A DNA stretch of 64,000 bases from Meghimatium bilineatum (GCA_034231615.1 CM067307.1:1332001-1396000); one strand, 5' to 3'; positions 24,901-39,900 are shown, numbered from the stretch's first letter. Numbers and translations: made by a program. The notes: generated by a model not told the origin, from the sequence alone.

Positions 24901-27900
24901 TTTATGTCGCAGCACGAAGTCTATGTCAGAGACAACAGGCTCTTTATGATGATGCTATCAAAATCTTGAGCGGTGAAATAAGTCCATGGAATGGTCACAG
25001 TGTGGCAGATATGCAAGCTATGGTTACTTCCTTACTTCAAGAAGAAGGGGTGCAGGAAATTCCAATGCTTGATTGTACAGAGAATGGATTTTATTCTAAG
25101 GTGCAATGTGCGGTAAGTTCATTTCTTTATCATGACTGACCCAGGAACCATCAGAAGACAACTCCAATTAAGATCTCGGTGAATGGACAAAAACTAGAAT
25201 TATATTACCTTAAATACTTAGAATCTTATATGAGCAATGGTGGAAGCACTAACATAGAATTCAAAATTTGATTTCAAACAGCCTAGACTGCAACGTCCAG
25301 ATTAAATACCACATGAAAGAGCAGAATAAGTATAGCTGTGAAAAATCTGATCTATCTATAAACCTGCAACCTGTCATAGAGATACCACATTGAATGCACA
25401 CACTGAGTCCTCCAGTTTTTATCTTCAACAATGCGGATGAGTGAGGAAAACATTTGTCTTGCCCAGTCCTCGATGTTGTCTGTCCATGTTATTATTTGTC
25501 CTCCTTTGCATCTTCCACCATTCAACGATTCTGTAGTATTGTATTTGACAAGGAATGATTTCGGCCTACATACCCTAACCATCTCAACAACATCAGAAGA
25601 AAACCATGCTGGAGAGCAGAATAAGTACAGCATTGAAGAAAAACTCATATAAATCTCTAATAATATCTATTATTTTGTATGGATGTGAGTGTTGGACAAC
25701 TACAGTGGAAATAGAGAGGAGAATACAGGCTTTTGATGACAAATGTTACCGATGAATTGTTCTCATGCTTTGTACAGATAAAGAATAGGTTGTAAGTCCA
25801 TACAAGAACTAAAAGTACAGTCAGCAGACTGCAACGTATGGAGTATTAAAACCTCTGTCCTACGTGCTACCTGTGGTATGAAAGAAACAAACAAAGTAAT
25901 TGTACAGAACATAATACCAACATATACATGAGATGCAAAATAAATACTCTTGTAGGCCAACATTAACATCTTATGGCAGTGGTGATGAGTCTCAAACTTG
26001 TGTAGTTTGGTCACTTGATGAGGCACAAGTACCTTTCCAAAACTATCCTACATAGAACAGTGGAGAAGTGTGGATTCATAATATTAAATATTGGACAGGA
26101 TTAAGATTCTCCACACTCATGAGAAGAACTGAGAACAAATAGGCACGGCAGGATTTTTTTGTTGAGGTTTTGAGAGTGGCACCCCGACGGCACTGAATGG
26201 TTATGGGTTTAATGATGATGGCATCCACACATGAACCACCAAGAATTATATCCATCCATATATCAACTCTAGAACCAGCTATCAGTATAATAGCTGCCCC
26301 TCACAAGCAATGATGACAACATTTTCAGACTTGCGTTGTTGCATCTTTCTGGTCCATCATTTTCTCCTTATTGTTGTAGAAACATTTTGCTGTTTTGCAA
26401 CTTCTCTTGCTTGTTTGACTTGAATTCTTTTCAACCAATATTTAAATGTTTTCTAAGACATTTATTTTCAAATGAATTTAATTTCTTCTCCAGTGCTCTT
26501 GTTATTTATTCAACTTGTGCAACCTTATGTAAAATATACAACATTGTGTATACAAGATATTGTACTTACATAAAAAACAGGATTAAAACCATTTCACTTA
26601 GACATGACAGACTATCACTAAAACTAAGGGAAAATGATGTGCAAACAAGAAAACATACAAATTATATTACACAAAACATATTCAACGTAAGTAAATATTT
26701 ATGTAAGTACAAAAGTACCTTTTGGTTGAAATGTTGAATATGTTTTTTGTAATGTAATTTGTATGTTTTCTTGTTTGCACATCATTTCCCCTTAGTTTTA
26801 GTGATAGTCTGTCATGTCTAAGTGGAACGGTTTTAAACCTGTGTTTTGCTTAAGTACAATTGTTGTTACGTTTCACACAGTTATCACTTTATATTGATTG
26901 TCAAGATACAGAAATATTTGAAGATAATGAAAGAATAAAAACACTGTTTTTTTTCCATTAACATTGACAAGAATCTGTTTCTTAGGATGCCACTTTAGAA
27001 GGCTACCTTCTTTACCTAATCTAATCCTCAATGACATGACAAATAACTAAATATTTGTTAAATATATTTCTCATTGCAGCTTGCAGTTAATGATCTGAGT
27101 AATATGACATGCTATTGTGTAGATTCAGACAACAACCCCATCAGTAGCAATGTCAGACCATACATCGGTTATGATGTATGTACAGGTGAGTTGACATTGT
27201 TAGTTAGTTAGTTAGTTTGTTCCTTTCATGCCACAGACAGCACATAGGGCAAATTTTTAATTCTCCATGTGTTGCGGTCTGCTACATGTACATTTAGTTC
27301 TTGTATGGACTTACAACGTATTATTTTGCTGTGCTAACATAGACAAGTGATTAATTACAAAGTACTCGGATATACTGTCATGTTCATGAAGGTGTCAGAG
27401 ACAATGAAATAGCAGATTCATTGGTGAGCAATGCTGTCGTTTATTGCATAGTCATCAACCAGGTGCAGCCAGCCTAATAAAGACACATTGATTTCATGAA
27501 GTGAAGAAGACAATGCTGTAGATGCGCATACAAAAAATAACAGGAACGGAGGTAACCAGGGGTGAGGGGAGAATGTGTATCCTCTCTGGAAAGTTATGAG
27601 GATTCCATAATCAACACCTGACTCGGACTTTGAGTTTGCATACTCTTCGATGGCTGCTGGAATGGAGAGCGGAGCACTTATGGGAATGTTCTGTGAAACC
27701 CGATGCTGGTTTATAATCAAGAATCTAATTACTAAAGTGGTTCCTGATTAATAAAGTGATTATAGGTTACTGATTAAGAAAGTGATTATAAGTTGCTGAT
27801 TAACAAAGTGAATATAGTTTAATAATTAATAAAGTGATTATAGATCACTGATTAATAAAATTAGTATAGGTTACTGATTAACAAAGTGATTATAGGTTAC

Positions 27901-30900
27901 TGATCAACAAATATGATATTATAGTTCATGCTCTGTCTTGTAAGAAATAGTGGTGTTCGCATGATATATTCTCATAAACATGGGGGAACCTCTCTCGTCC
28001 ACTGAGCTGCTAAAATCTACATTTTGATACAAATTTACTGGTGATTATATAATGGTGTTAGTCTGACATATTCTAATACACATGGAGGGATTATGATCAT
28101 TACAAAATAATCTTATACATATCAGGAAATTATGATTGCTTAAATTTAATGTCAATCACATGAGAACATTATGATCGCTTCAAATTAATCTTTACAGATG
28201 GGAATTATGATAGCCACAAACTAATTTCATACATGGGATAAAAGTTCCAGGGTCTGGAAACAACCCTAAACAGGAAATAGGTGGCTGGGGTAACACAAAG
28301 ACATATATCAAAATGAACGAAAATAGGTAAAAGTGTTACCAAACTAAGTATAAAACAATCTAACAACAAGACATAGTGACAGACGCCATTTTGACTAAAC
28401 AAGCCATCATCAGGACAAACAAGAACCACAGTAAACTAATATTACATAAAAGAATACATGGATGTGATAGGAAGGAGAGAGAAGGTGAGAAGGTCAATAA
28501 CGAATGGAAGATGGAGAAAGCAAAAATAGAACAGTATGACAGGGGAGAGGAAGGTGTAAGAGGATGATAGTGGTAAGTGAGGAGGGGAAAGAGCACAGAT
28601 GAAGTGAGAATAAATAAGATATAATGTAAATATGAGCCATCTCATACACATGGGGAATAATGGTTGCTACAAATGCAAACAAGAATGGAGAAAAAAAGTG
28701 ACATTCAGATTTAAAAAATGTACAAGAATCTACTCTGTTCATATCTGCAGGCCAAGTTTTCAACCACTTTTAAGACAAGAATGCCATCTCTCAAGTCATT
28801 TCTTGACTAAGAATACAAAATTCTCAAACCAAGTCAAATATGTAAGAATGTATGCACAATCCCCAAGACATTTATTTTATAATCCACCAAGTAATTTCAT
28901 GATAAATTCATAATCCCTCAAGAAATGGTTTGACAAATTAACTGTGCCAAATTTACTTTGAAAAAATGTATGTACAATGACCTAAGCTATTTCTTGACAA
29001 ATTAAAAATCAAGCAATTTTTTTGAGAAATTCATAGTAAATGACTTAGAAAGAATATATGCACAATACCTCAATTCATTTTTTGACAAATTCATAATTCA
29101 CCCACATAATGTTTTTGACAAATTCATAATTCACCCACATAATGTTTTTGACAAATTCATAATGTCACAATGACTATGATAGAATGTAGGTTTCCTAGGC
29201 ACAGTGCTCCAAACCATTTCACAATGCGGAAAATACATGTGCAACAATTATATATAAATATATTTTATTTCAGCCCCTTTTGATTCTCTGGAACTTGCAC
29301 ATACTGCTTGCAGTGTTCCACAATACTTAGATTTAGGGGATATACCTGTCTGTCTGAATGGAGGGGAATGTATTTTTGAAATATTTGCTGGAATGATGTG
29401 CAAATGTCCTGAAGGATATTCTGGTTCATTTTGTCAGTACAAGGGAAACAGCTCCGGTAAGTCATAATCAGATTCTGTTGATGGTCTACAGTTCATTAGC
29501 ATGTGCTGCAAATGTTTATGTCAATGAGCACATTCCACCTCTAGTGTATTTACAGTAATTGTTTATGTCAATGAGCACATTCCACCTCTAGTGTATTTAC
29601 AGTAATTGTTTATGTCAATGAGCACATTCCACCTCTAGTGTATTTACAGTAATTGTTTATGTCAATGAGCACATTCTACAACTCATGTATTTACACTAGT
29701 TGTATATGTAAATTTACAGCTCATGCAAATTGTCTTTATACACTGTTCATGTAAATATGCAGTTTGTGTAAATTGTCTTCATCCACTGTTCATGTAAATA
29801 TGCAGTTTGTGTAAATTGTCTTCATCCACTGTTCATGTAAATATGCAGTTTGTGTAAATTGTCTTCATACACTGTTCATGTAAATATGCAGTTTGTGTAA
29901 ATTGTCTTCATCCACTGTTCATGTAAATATGCAGTTTATGTAAATTGTCTTCATACACTGTTCATGTAAATATGCAGTTTGTGTAAATTGTCTTCATCCA
30001 CTGTTCATGTAAATATGCAGTTTATGTAAATTGTCTTCATACACTGTTCATGTAAATATGCAGTTTGTGTAAATTGTCTTCATACACTGTTCATGTAAAT
30101 ATGCAGTTTGTGTAAATTGTCTTCATACACTGCTTGTTTGTTTGAGAACCCCAGGAATTGCGAGCGATTAGTTCTTCTTATGTGCAGTGGGGTAGTTTTT
30201 CTGATCTTTATTTCATACCTTGGAGAGTTCAGCTTTTGGCTTAGTCTAATGCCTATTGAAGGATCCTTCTACTCAGAGGGGGTCTATAATTGTATAGATT
30301 ATTGGTACAAAGCTTCCATAAGAGAGTCTCAATATAACTGCATTTCATCTACTAAGGTTTTCTGATGCATAGGCGGTTTATCTAGTGGGCCATTGGTGAG
30401 ACCCACAGATGCAAACACTGCTTCTGTAAAAATAAAGTGTATGCAAATTGACACTATTTGTGTAAATGTACAGCTTATGTAAACTGTCTTCATCCGCTGT
30501 TAATTTAAATGTGTAGATTCTGCATCTCACATATATACACTCTTGTGTGTGTAAATTCACAGCTCATGTAAATTGTCTTCATGTAAATGTACAGCTTATG
30601 TAAATTGTATTCATACACTGTTAATGTAAATGCATGAGCCTGTAGTGCAGTGGATAGCACACTGGCTCTGCATATGAGTGGTCCTGGGTTCATTCCCCAG
30701 TTGAGGCGGAAATGTTTTTCAGATCGCAACGGCTCCCGGGTCGACTTAGCCTTAAATGGGTACCGGATTAATCCGGGAGGTAAAGATTGCATTGGAGAGG
30801 AGATGGTTACTGCCCTCGTTTGCAGAGTCACTGAAACATGAGATCACTAACATCTCACACCCCTACGGCATGAATAAATGCTATGGGCTACTTGACTTTT

Positions 30901-33900
30901 TTTGCTTACATGTAAATGCCATTTATGATGTTCTAATATTCTATATAAACTTCAATGTTTTACTAGAAGGGCTTGCCTGTATGTTGCAGAGACCAGAAAT
31001 GGCAGCAAGCTATAGCGACACTATTTACCTTCCATGCATGTCATAAGAAGAGATTAAGGGGTTGTGGAGTGAAGTTGGCTGTACACATCCAATATAAGGT
31101 CAAAGTGACCCAGAAACCATGCTGATGTGTCAGGCTGAAAGGTGCAGATAACAAAGTAAAGCTGTAAACCATGACACAGCGCATTCCGTTCTCCCGACTA
31201 CACTCTGTTAATCTGCAGGAGTTTGAGGAGAACAAACACAGAAGAAGAAGAAGAACTAAAAGTGTGGATAGTTTCAGCTTCAAGCAATCAGTTGAAAAAC
31301 ATTAACTCTTTCAACACGTAATTATACCCGGGGTTTAGACGTAATTAATTTTAGGCCAACTTTTTGGACCACAACATGATTCAGGCGCTAGCTTCCTGAA
31401 GACAAAGTATTAGCTATGGAAAGTCATATAAGATATCAAAAGAAAGATAATTGAATGTGAAATTCATACAACATAAAAATATAAGAATTGTAAGAACAAT
31501 AATACTTGTCGTTTACGAACCAAACAAGGCCAATTTGGAGGGTATAAATGGAGTCCCATTATAACGGGCTTACGTCCTTAAAGGGTGTCTGCTTTGTCCC
31601 GTTATAACGGGTTTACGTATGAATTGAGTTAATAGTTTGTGTCATATATTGCTGTGTATAATTTCAGCTCAGTCACGATCAATTTGTGAATTCTATGCCA
31701 ACGCTTGGGAGGATGCACATGAAATTATGACTGGGAAAGCTGATTGGATTACTACTGATTTACAGAGACAGCTTTATCTGAACTTAAGTCTGAATTTTCT
31801 TCAGTTACAACAGAATGCAAGGTTTGACACACATTATTCACTTTAACTTGATTAAGGTTTGACATACATTATTCACTTTAACTTGATTAAGGTTTGACAC
31901 ACATTATTCACTTTAACTTGATTAAGGTTTGACATACATTATTCACTTTAACTTGACTACGGTTTGACACATTATTCACTTTAACTTGATTAAGGTTTGA
32001 CACACATTATTCACTTTAACTTGAATAAGTTTTGACACATATTTACTTTAACTTGACTAAGGTTTGACACATTATTCACTTTAACTTGACCATGTTTTGA
32101 CACACATTATTCACTTTAACTTGATTAAGGTTTGACATACATTATTCACTTTAACTTGACTAAGTTTTGACACATATTCACTTTAACTTGTCTAAGGTTT
32201 GATACATTATTCACTTTAACTTGTCTAAGGTTTGATACATTATTCACTTTAACTTGACTAAGGTTTGATACATTATTCACTTTAACTTGACTAAGTTTTG
32301 ACACACATTATTCACTTTAACTTGACTACTTTAACTTGACTAAGTTTTGACACATATTGTTCACTTTAACTTGAAAAAGTTGTGACACACATTATTCACT
32401 TTAACTTGACTAAGGTTTGACACATATTGTTCACTTTAACTTGACTAAGGTTTGACACACAATATTAACTTTAATTTGAATTCTGCAATAAAATTCTCAC
32501 AACATTATCTCTTTTAAGCTATATAACATATTTTTTTCTCCAGTAGACCTAAGACACTTGCTTAAGCTATATAAAATATTTGTTTCTCCAGTAGACCTAA
32601 GACACTTGCTTAAGCTATATAAAATATTTGTTTCTCCAGTAGACCTAAGACACTTGCTTAAGCTATATAAAATATTTGTTTCTCCAGTAGACCTAAGACA
32701 CTTGCTAAATGAGAAAACAAATATAAAAAACAAGAGAATCAAATGTGAAATTTCATGGATTGGTCCATCATCAAGTTCATGATGTTACAATCAAGTTCAT
32801 GATGTTACAATCAAGTTCATGATGTTACAATCAAGTTCATGATGTTACAATCAAGTTCATGATGTTACAATCAAGTTCATGATGTTACAATCAAGTTTAT
32901 GTTACAATCAAGTTCATGATGTTACAATAAAGTTCATGATGTTACAATCAAGTTCATGATGTTACAATCAAGTTCATGATGTTACAATCAAGTTCATGAT
33001 GTTACAATCAAGTTCATGATGTTACAATCAAGTTTATGATGTTACAATCAAGTTCATGATGTTACAATCAAGTTCATGATGTTACAATCAAGTTCATGAT
33101 GTTACAATCAAGTTTATGATGTTACAATCAAGTTCATGATGTTACAATCAAGTTCATGATGTTACAATCAAGTTCATGATGTTACAATCAAGTTCATGAT
33201 GTTACAATCAAGTTCATGATGTTACAATCAAGTTCATGATGTTACAATCACGTTCATGATGTTACAATCAAGTTCATGTTACAATCAAGTTCATGATGTT
33301 ACAATCAAGTTCATGATGTTACAATCAAGTTCATGTTACAATCAAGTTCATGTTACAATCAAGTTCATGTTACAATCAAGTTCATGATGTTACAATCAAG
33401 TTCATGATGTTATAATCAAGTTCATGATGTTACAATCAAGTTCATGATGTTACAATCAAGTTCATGATGTTATAATCAAGTTCATGATGTTATAATCAAG
33501 TTCATGATGTTACAATCAAGTTCATGTTACAATCAAGTTCATGATGTTACAATCAAGTTCATGATGTTATAATCAAGTTCATGATGTTATAATCAAGTTC
33601 ATGATGTTACAATCAAGTTCATGTTACAATCAAGTTCATGATGTTATAATCAAGTTCATGATGTTACAATCAAGTTCATGTTACAATCAAGTTCATGTTA
33701 CAATCAAGTTCATGTTATAATCAAGTTCATGATGTTATAATCAAGTTCATGATGTTACAATCAAGTTCATGTTACAATCAAGTTCATGATGTTACAATCA
33801 AGTTCATGATGTTACAATCAAGTTCATGTTACAATCAAGTTCATGATGTTACAATCAAGTTCATGTTACAATCAAGTTCATGATGTTACAATCAAGTTCA

Positions 33901-36900
33901 TGTTACAATCAAGTTCATGTTACAATCAAGTTCATGATGTTACAATCAAGTTCATGTTACAATCAAGTTCATGATGTTACAATCAAGTTTATGATGTTAC
34001 AATCAAGTTCATGATGTTACAATCAAGTTCATGTTACAATCAAGTTCATGTTACAATCAAGTTCATGATGTTACAATCAAGTTCATGATGTTACAATCAA
34101 GTTCATGATGGTACAATCAAGTTCATGATGTTACAATCAAGTTCATGTTACAATCAAGTTCATGATGTTACAATCAAGTTCATGATGTTACAATCAAGTT
34201 CATGATGTTACAATCAAGTTCATGATGTTACAATCAAGTTCATGATGTTACAATCAAGTTCATGATGTTACAATCAAGTTCATGATGTTACAATCAAGTT
34301 CATGATGTTACAATCAAGTTCATGATGTTACAATCAAGTTCATGATGTTACAATCAAGTTCATGATGTTACAATCAAGTTCATGATGTTACAATCAAGTT
34401 TATGATGTTACAATCAAGTTCATGATGTTACAATCAAGTTTATGATGTTACAATCAAGTTTATGATGTTACAATCAAGTTCATGATGTTACAATCAAGTT
34501 CATGATGTTACAATCAAGTTTATGATGTTACAATCAAGTTCATGATGTTACAATAAAGTTTATGATGTTACAATAAAGTTCATGATGTTATAATCAAGTT
34601 TATGATGTTATAATCAAGTTTATGATGTTACAATCAAGTTTATGATGTTACAATCAAGTTCATGTTACAATCAAGTTCATGTTACAATAAAGTTCATGAT
34701 GTTACAATCAAGTTCATGATGTTACAATCAAGTTCATGATGTTACAATAAAGTTCATGATGTTACAATCAAGTTCATGATGTTACAATCAAGTTTATGAT
34801 GTTACAATAAAGTTCATGATGTTACAATCAAGTTCATGATGTTACAATCAAGTTCATGATGTTACAATAAAGTTCATGATGTTACAATAAAGTTCATGAT
34901 GTTACAATCAAGTTCATGATGTTACAATAAAGTTTATGTTACAATCAAGTTCATGATGTTACAATAAAGTTCATGATGTTATAATCAAGTTTATGATGTT
35001 ACAATCAAGTTCATGATGTTACAATAAAGTTCATGATGTTACAATCAAGTTCATGATGTTACAATCAAGTTCATGATGTTACAATAAAGTTCATGTTACA
35101 ATCAAGTTCATGATGTTACAATCAAGTTCATGATGTTACAATCAAGTTCATGATGTTACAATCAAGTTCATGATGTTATCTCTATGATTTAAAAGTTGGG
35201 ATCTCTCTGGCATAATGTTTAAGCAATTCCCTTTGCACACAAGAGCTCTCAGGTTCAAATCCCTATCATGCATCCTTGTTTTTGAGATTTCCGGGGATTC
35301 TCACTATAAGTTACAGAGCTATGTGCTATTAGTGCTACTCTCTGTAGGCGGTGTGTCACTTCATTGAGATGTGTGGGGTAAACCAAGTGCAATTAAGTCA
35401 ATCTCTAAGCGTTTTGAGCTATTGTTTTGTTTTAGAAATTATTACTGCCTTATAAATTTCATGATTTAATTTCTAGATAAACTGTCATAGTTTTGTCAAG
35501 TTCAGTGTTTCATCTCTACCTATGTTATCATAGTTTTGTCAAGTTCAGTGTTTCATCTCTACCTATGTTATCATAGTTTTGTCAAGTTCAGTGTTTCATC
35601 TCAAGCTTTGTCCTAGTTTTGTCTAGCAAATATCCTTGATCATAGTTTTGTCAAGTTCAGTGTTTCATCTCTAGCTATGCCCTGAAAGTAGAGTGCCAAG
35701 CTGATGGCACATTTAAACCAGCTGCATGCTACTACAACATTAAAACTGGTGAGCAGGGAGATTGCTACTGTTGGAGCTCTAGGGGAATGCTTGTACAAGG
35801 ACAACCAGTTGCAAGCTCAGATTCATGCTCTGGTAAGTCAGTGTTGATATCTCATAGTTTCATGCTATCTGTATTTGTATCATTGTTTTGCTTGACATCC
35901 ACTTTCGAAATTCAGTTAGAGTTATATCCTTGATTATGAGTTCATGGATGGTTAATAAGCCGTATTCTGGCAGCAAATATCCTTGATTATGAGTTCATGG
36001 ATGGTTAATAAGCCGTATTCTGGCAGCAAATATCCTTGATTATGAGTTCATGGATGGTTAATAAGCCGTATTCTGGCAGCAAATATCCTTGATAATGAGT
36101 TCATGGATGGTTAATAAGCCGTATTCTGGCAGCAAATATCCTTGATTATGAGTTCATGGATGGTTAATAAGCCGTATTCTGGCAGCAAATATCCTTGATT
36201 ATGAGTTCATGGATGGTTAATAAGCCGTATTCTGGCAGCAAATATCCTTGATTATGAGTTCATGGTTAATAAGCCGTATTCTGGCAGCAAATATCCTTGA
36301 TTATGAGTTCATGGATGGTTAATAAGCCGTATTCTGGCAGAAAATATCCTTGATTATGAGTTCATGGATGGTTAATAAGCCGTATTCTGGCAGAAAATAT
36401 CCTTGATTATGAGTTCATGGATGGTTAATAAGCCGTATTCTGGCAGCAAATTTACTTGGATAGTTAACATTTTATAACTGCTATGTTTTACTAAAATCAT
36501 CACTTAGACCAATCTATCAATAACCTCTATCGATCGATCTGTCTGTCTAGTCTGTCTGGTGTAGTCCTGGTCCTGTCTATCAGTCCTGTCTGTCCTTCCG
36601 GATCTGTCCTTTCTGTCTGCGTGAAGTGTCTTTACAGAACATTGTCATCACTGCACTCTATAAGTCGCTCTGTTCTGTACAAGCTGCCCAGCTTCTTCCA
36701 GTGTCATGTTCAGAAGGTGTTTGATATCTTATGCCCTACATCACGTAGTCTTAGTTTGCCTCGTGTTATCTTTCATGGAACTTTCCCTCTGTGATTAATC
36801 TTTCTAAACAATTGTGCCGTTTCATATGTTTGAAAAATGTTAGCTTGCATTTTTTAAAAAGCTTTGAACAGTCAGTCTTCTTCTATGTTCAGGTCTTTGT

Positions 36901-39900
36901 GGAGGTGTGCATTGGTTTATCTTTCTGTCCATGATATTTTTAGAACCTTTCTATAAGATTTAATTTCAAATGGTGTTATTTTCCTTTCAATTGTGGTTCA
37001 TTGCCCATGTCTCACAACCACGTCTCACAACCACATGTTGCTACTGGAAAGATTTAGTTTTTGGAAAGTTGTAACATTGTTTCAAAACATCTGACTGCTG
37101 GACTGGAATATCCTGGCAGATGTAGAGCTGCATATGTCAGGAGCTAAGTCTTTGTGATCGGTGGATTAAAGAAAAAGCAAAGCATATAGGAAGAAATAGC
37201 TGTTTTATGTTTATATATATATATATATATATGACTGCTGTATGTTTATATAAGTCCTATCTATGACTTAGCTTTGCTATGTGTCTATTTCTATATCTGT
37301 GCAATGTTTATATATTAATGGCTGGGCCATATTTTTGGCTGTGACATGTTTATATATCTATGGCATCTGTGACATATTTATGTCATTATATGGCTATGTC
37401 ATGTTCTAGTTATTGACTCGCAATATATCTTTATTATTTATGTTATATTTTATGCTTGCTATTGTGAGGTTATGTTATTGACATGATGTTACTGTTATGA
37501 CTTTATAGTTATTTCTGTGACTTGAGGTTACTATTGCGACTTGTGGTTACTTAAATACATTGTGATTTAATGAGACATTAAGCGATATATACTTTCAGAA
37601 ATGACAGATAATTCATGCCCACTCCTGAAATGTCGTGATATCTGCCAGTATGGGTACAGATACAACAATATTGGCTGTAGGCAATGTACATGCAAGAATC
37701 CATGTGAGGTATGCAATATTAGCAAAGTTTGTTGTGAGTGAAGTACACAATATCTGTGAGCTCTGTTTTGTGTGAGGTATGTAGTATATGTACTCTGTGT
37801 AATGCCTACACTCCATTTGCAGTCTGTAATGCATGACAGGTATATAATACCTGGTTTTGTGTGATGTATGTAGAATGTGTCAAGTATGTCTAATGGTTAG
37901 GATCTTGCATTTTCACATCACATTTCATAACATATGTAAAAAAGCATCAAGTAGCAGAACAAAATAAAAACACAGAGGTAATACAGGAAGCAAAATTAAT
38001 ATCTTTTATGGGAACACTCAGCAGTAGACAATTACAATGGTTGGATCATGAGAGAAATGGACAACAACCATATCTCACAGCAAATTATTTTGGTGAACTT
38101 TTGGAAGGAGAAAGAGTTAAAGGCAGACACTCCTAAGATGCAAAAAAGTATATAATTGCTGGAAAGGTGTGGCTGAGTGTCATTGTGCATTGTGGTTGAC
38201 ATTATGTGAAGGTTGGCTTTATATGAAATTGCATGCAATTTTGAAAAAAAATTGAGGGACAGACTAGAACACAATTGACATATATGTAAAGCATAGGTCA
38301 ATGCAAAACTTATGTATAAATAAGCAGTGACTTATTTATACTACATTCAACACTACCTAAACACTACATTAAACACACAGACCTGCTAAATAACTGCCTG
38401 AAATATGAAAACAGAGGGGACCATAGATACATGTATGCAGTATGTGACACATTTATAGAGTGTCATTTATACAGAATATGTCATGTGTGTGGAATGTGAC
38501 AGAAAAGCATGTGTCTGCAGCAATAAATCATCAGATCATGCAATGCTATCCATTCATCAAACCATCCATCCATCCCTCCATCCATCCATCCATCCATTCA
38601 TCCATCTATTGTCTTTTCTCTTCTTATGCTATGAGATGTTACATGATTGAATGACAGTCAGTTTACAAGCTATTGCACATACAGTTGCTTGATATGCAGT
38701 TATACTGTACAGTTGCTTGATATGCAGTAATACTGTGCAGTGTCAGAATGTTGGGCACTTCTTCCATCCACCTTCTTCTTGGTCTTCCTCTGTATTTTGC
38801 TGTTTACATTTTCATAAATACTAAAGTATAGGCTAAAGGTTACTATAAAATGCTATCAATGTTAAAAATAAATAACTAACAATAAAACAAAGAACAAGGG
38901 CTATTTTCACGTTACTGACACCAAAATTACAGACACAATTGCTGCAAACACAATGTTTTTTGGTGAGAAAAACAAGTCCAAGTCATGCTAGTTTTGAATA
39001 TTTTTATGGTTTTGTGTTTTTCTTATTGTTATATGTCTTTCTTGAGAGAGGTTCCTGTTGAAACGTAACGTGGAAAATTGTTCTTGTTATTTTTTTTATT
39101 GATAGTTATTTATTTTTAACATTTATAGTTAGGATTTTATAGTAACCTTTATACTTTATTTAGTATTTACCACTTTTTCATTTGATTACTGTGACACTTT
39201 CCATTTTGTCGGACATCCTCTTATATTTTGGTTATTTACATTTTCATGCTGCATGCTTTTGCCGCTGGCCAATAAGGCTTCATTCTGTATTTTCTGTGTT
39301 GATCTACATGTTGTTATTTGAGGCAGCTTTCTTTGAGTAAGGTTATGTGATGTTTAAGCTCTACACTTGAACTGTGGAGTAGGCGCTGATTATCAATAAA
39401 GAGTAGTTCAGTGATGTCATTTGAATGGTAAGCTTCTGGTGGTGTTTCTACTGCTTTTGCAATATTATCCATATAAATGATAAACAATAATGGTGATAAG
39501 ACACATCCCTGTCTAACTCCTGATGTTACTGAAAATCACTTTGTAAGTCCTGTATTTGTTCTAACTGCACTTTCACTATCTTACCGTTGAGTGTTCCAAG
39601 TACCTACTTTAACTATGGTGTTTGATTGTGGATTGGTATTTGTGCCCCATGAACTGTTGTTAATCTGATTACTGATTGATTTTCTAATTTTCATGAGTTC
39701 TTACATAATGTCTAGAGCAGATTTCTGTGAACTATGTTCATGCAATGCTAGATGGTTACCTCATGAGTTCTTAGACCATCTGTTTACAATATCATCTGTT
39801 TACAATAACTGGACAATTTCACTTATTTTTCTGCAGAAACACATGCTGGTCTAAATATTAATTTTATGCACTTGTGTTATGTAAATTAAATTGTGACACA

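Noticed and set aside
26336-26737. 133-codon open frame on the + strand
   Set aside because: It runs into the hairpin element and has no domain or splice support.
28376-28913. Several overlapping open frames of 60-93 codons on both strands
   Set aside because: The purine-rich, low-complexity sequence has no splice context or recognisable domain.
30633-30720. tRNA gene
   Set aside because: A and B boxes are present but there is no cloverleaf acceptor pairing, and a SINE body follows.
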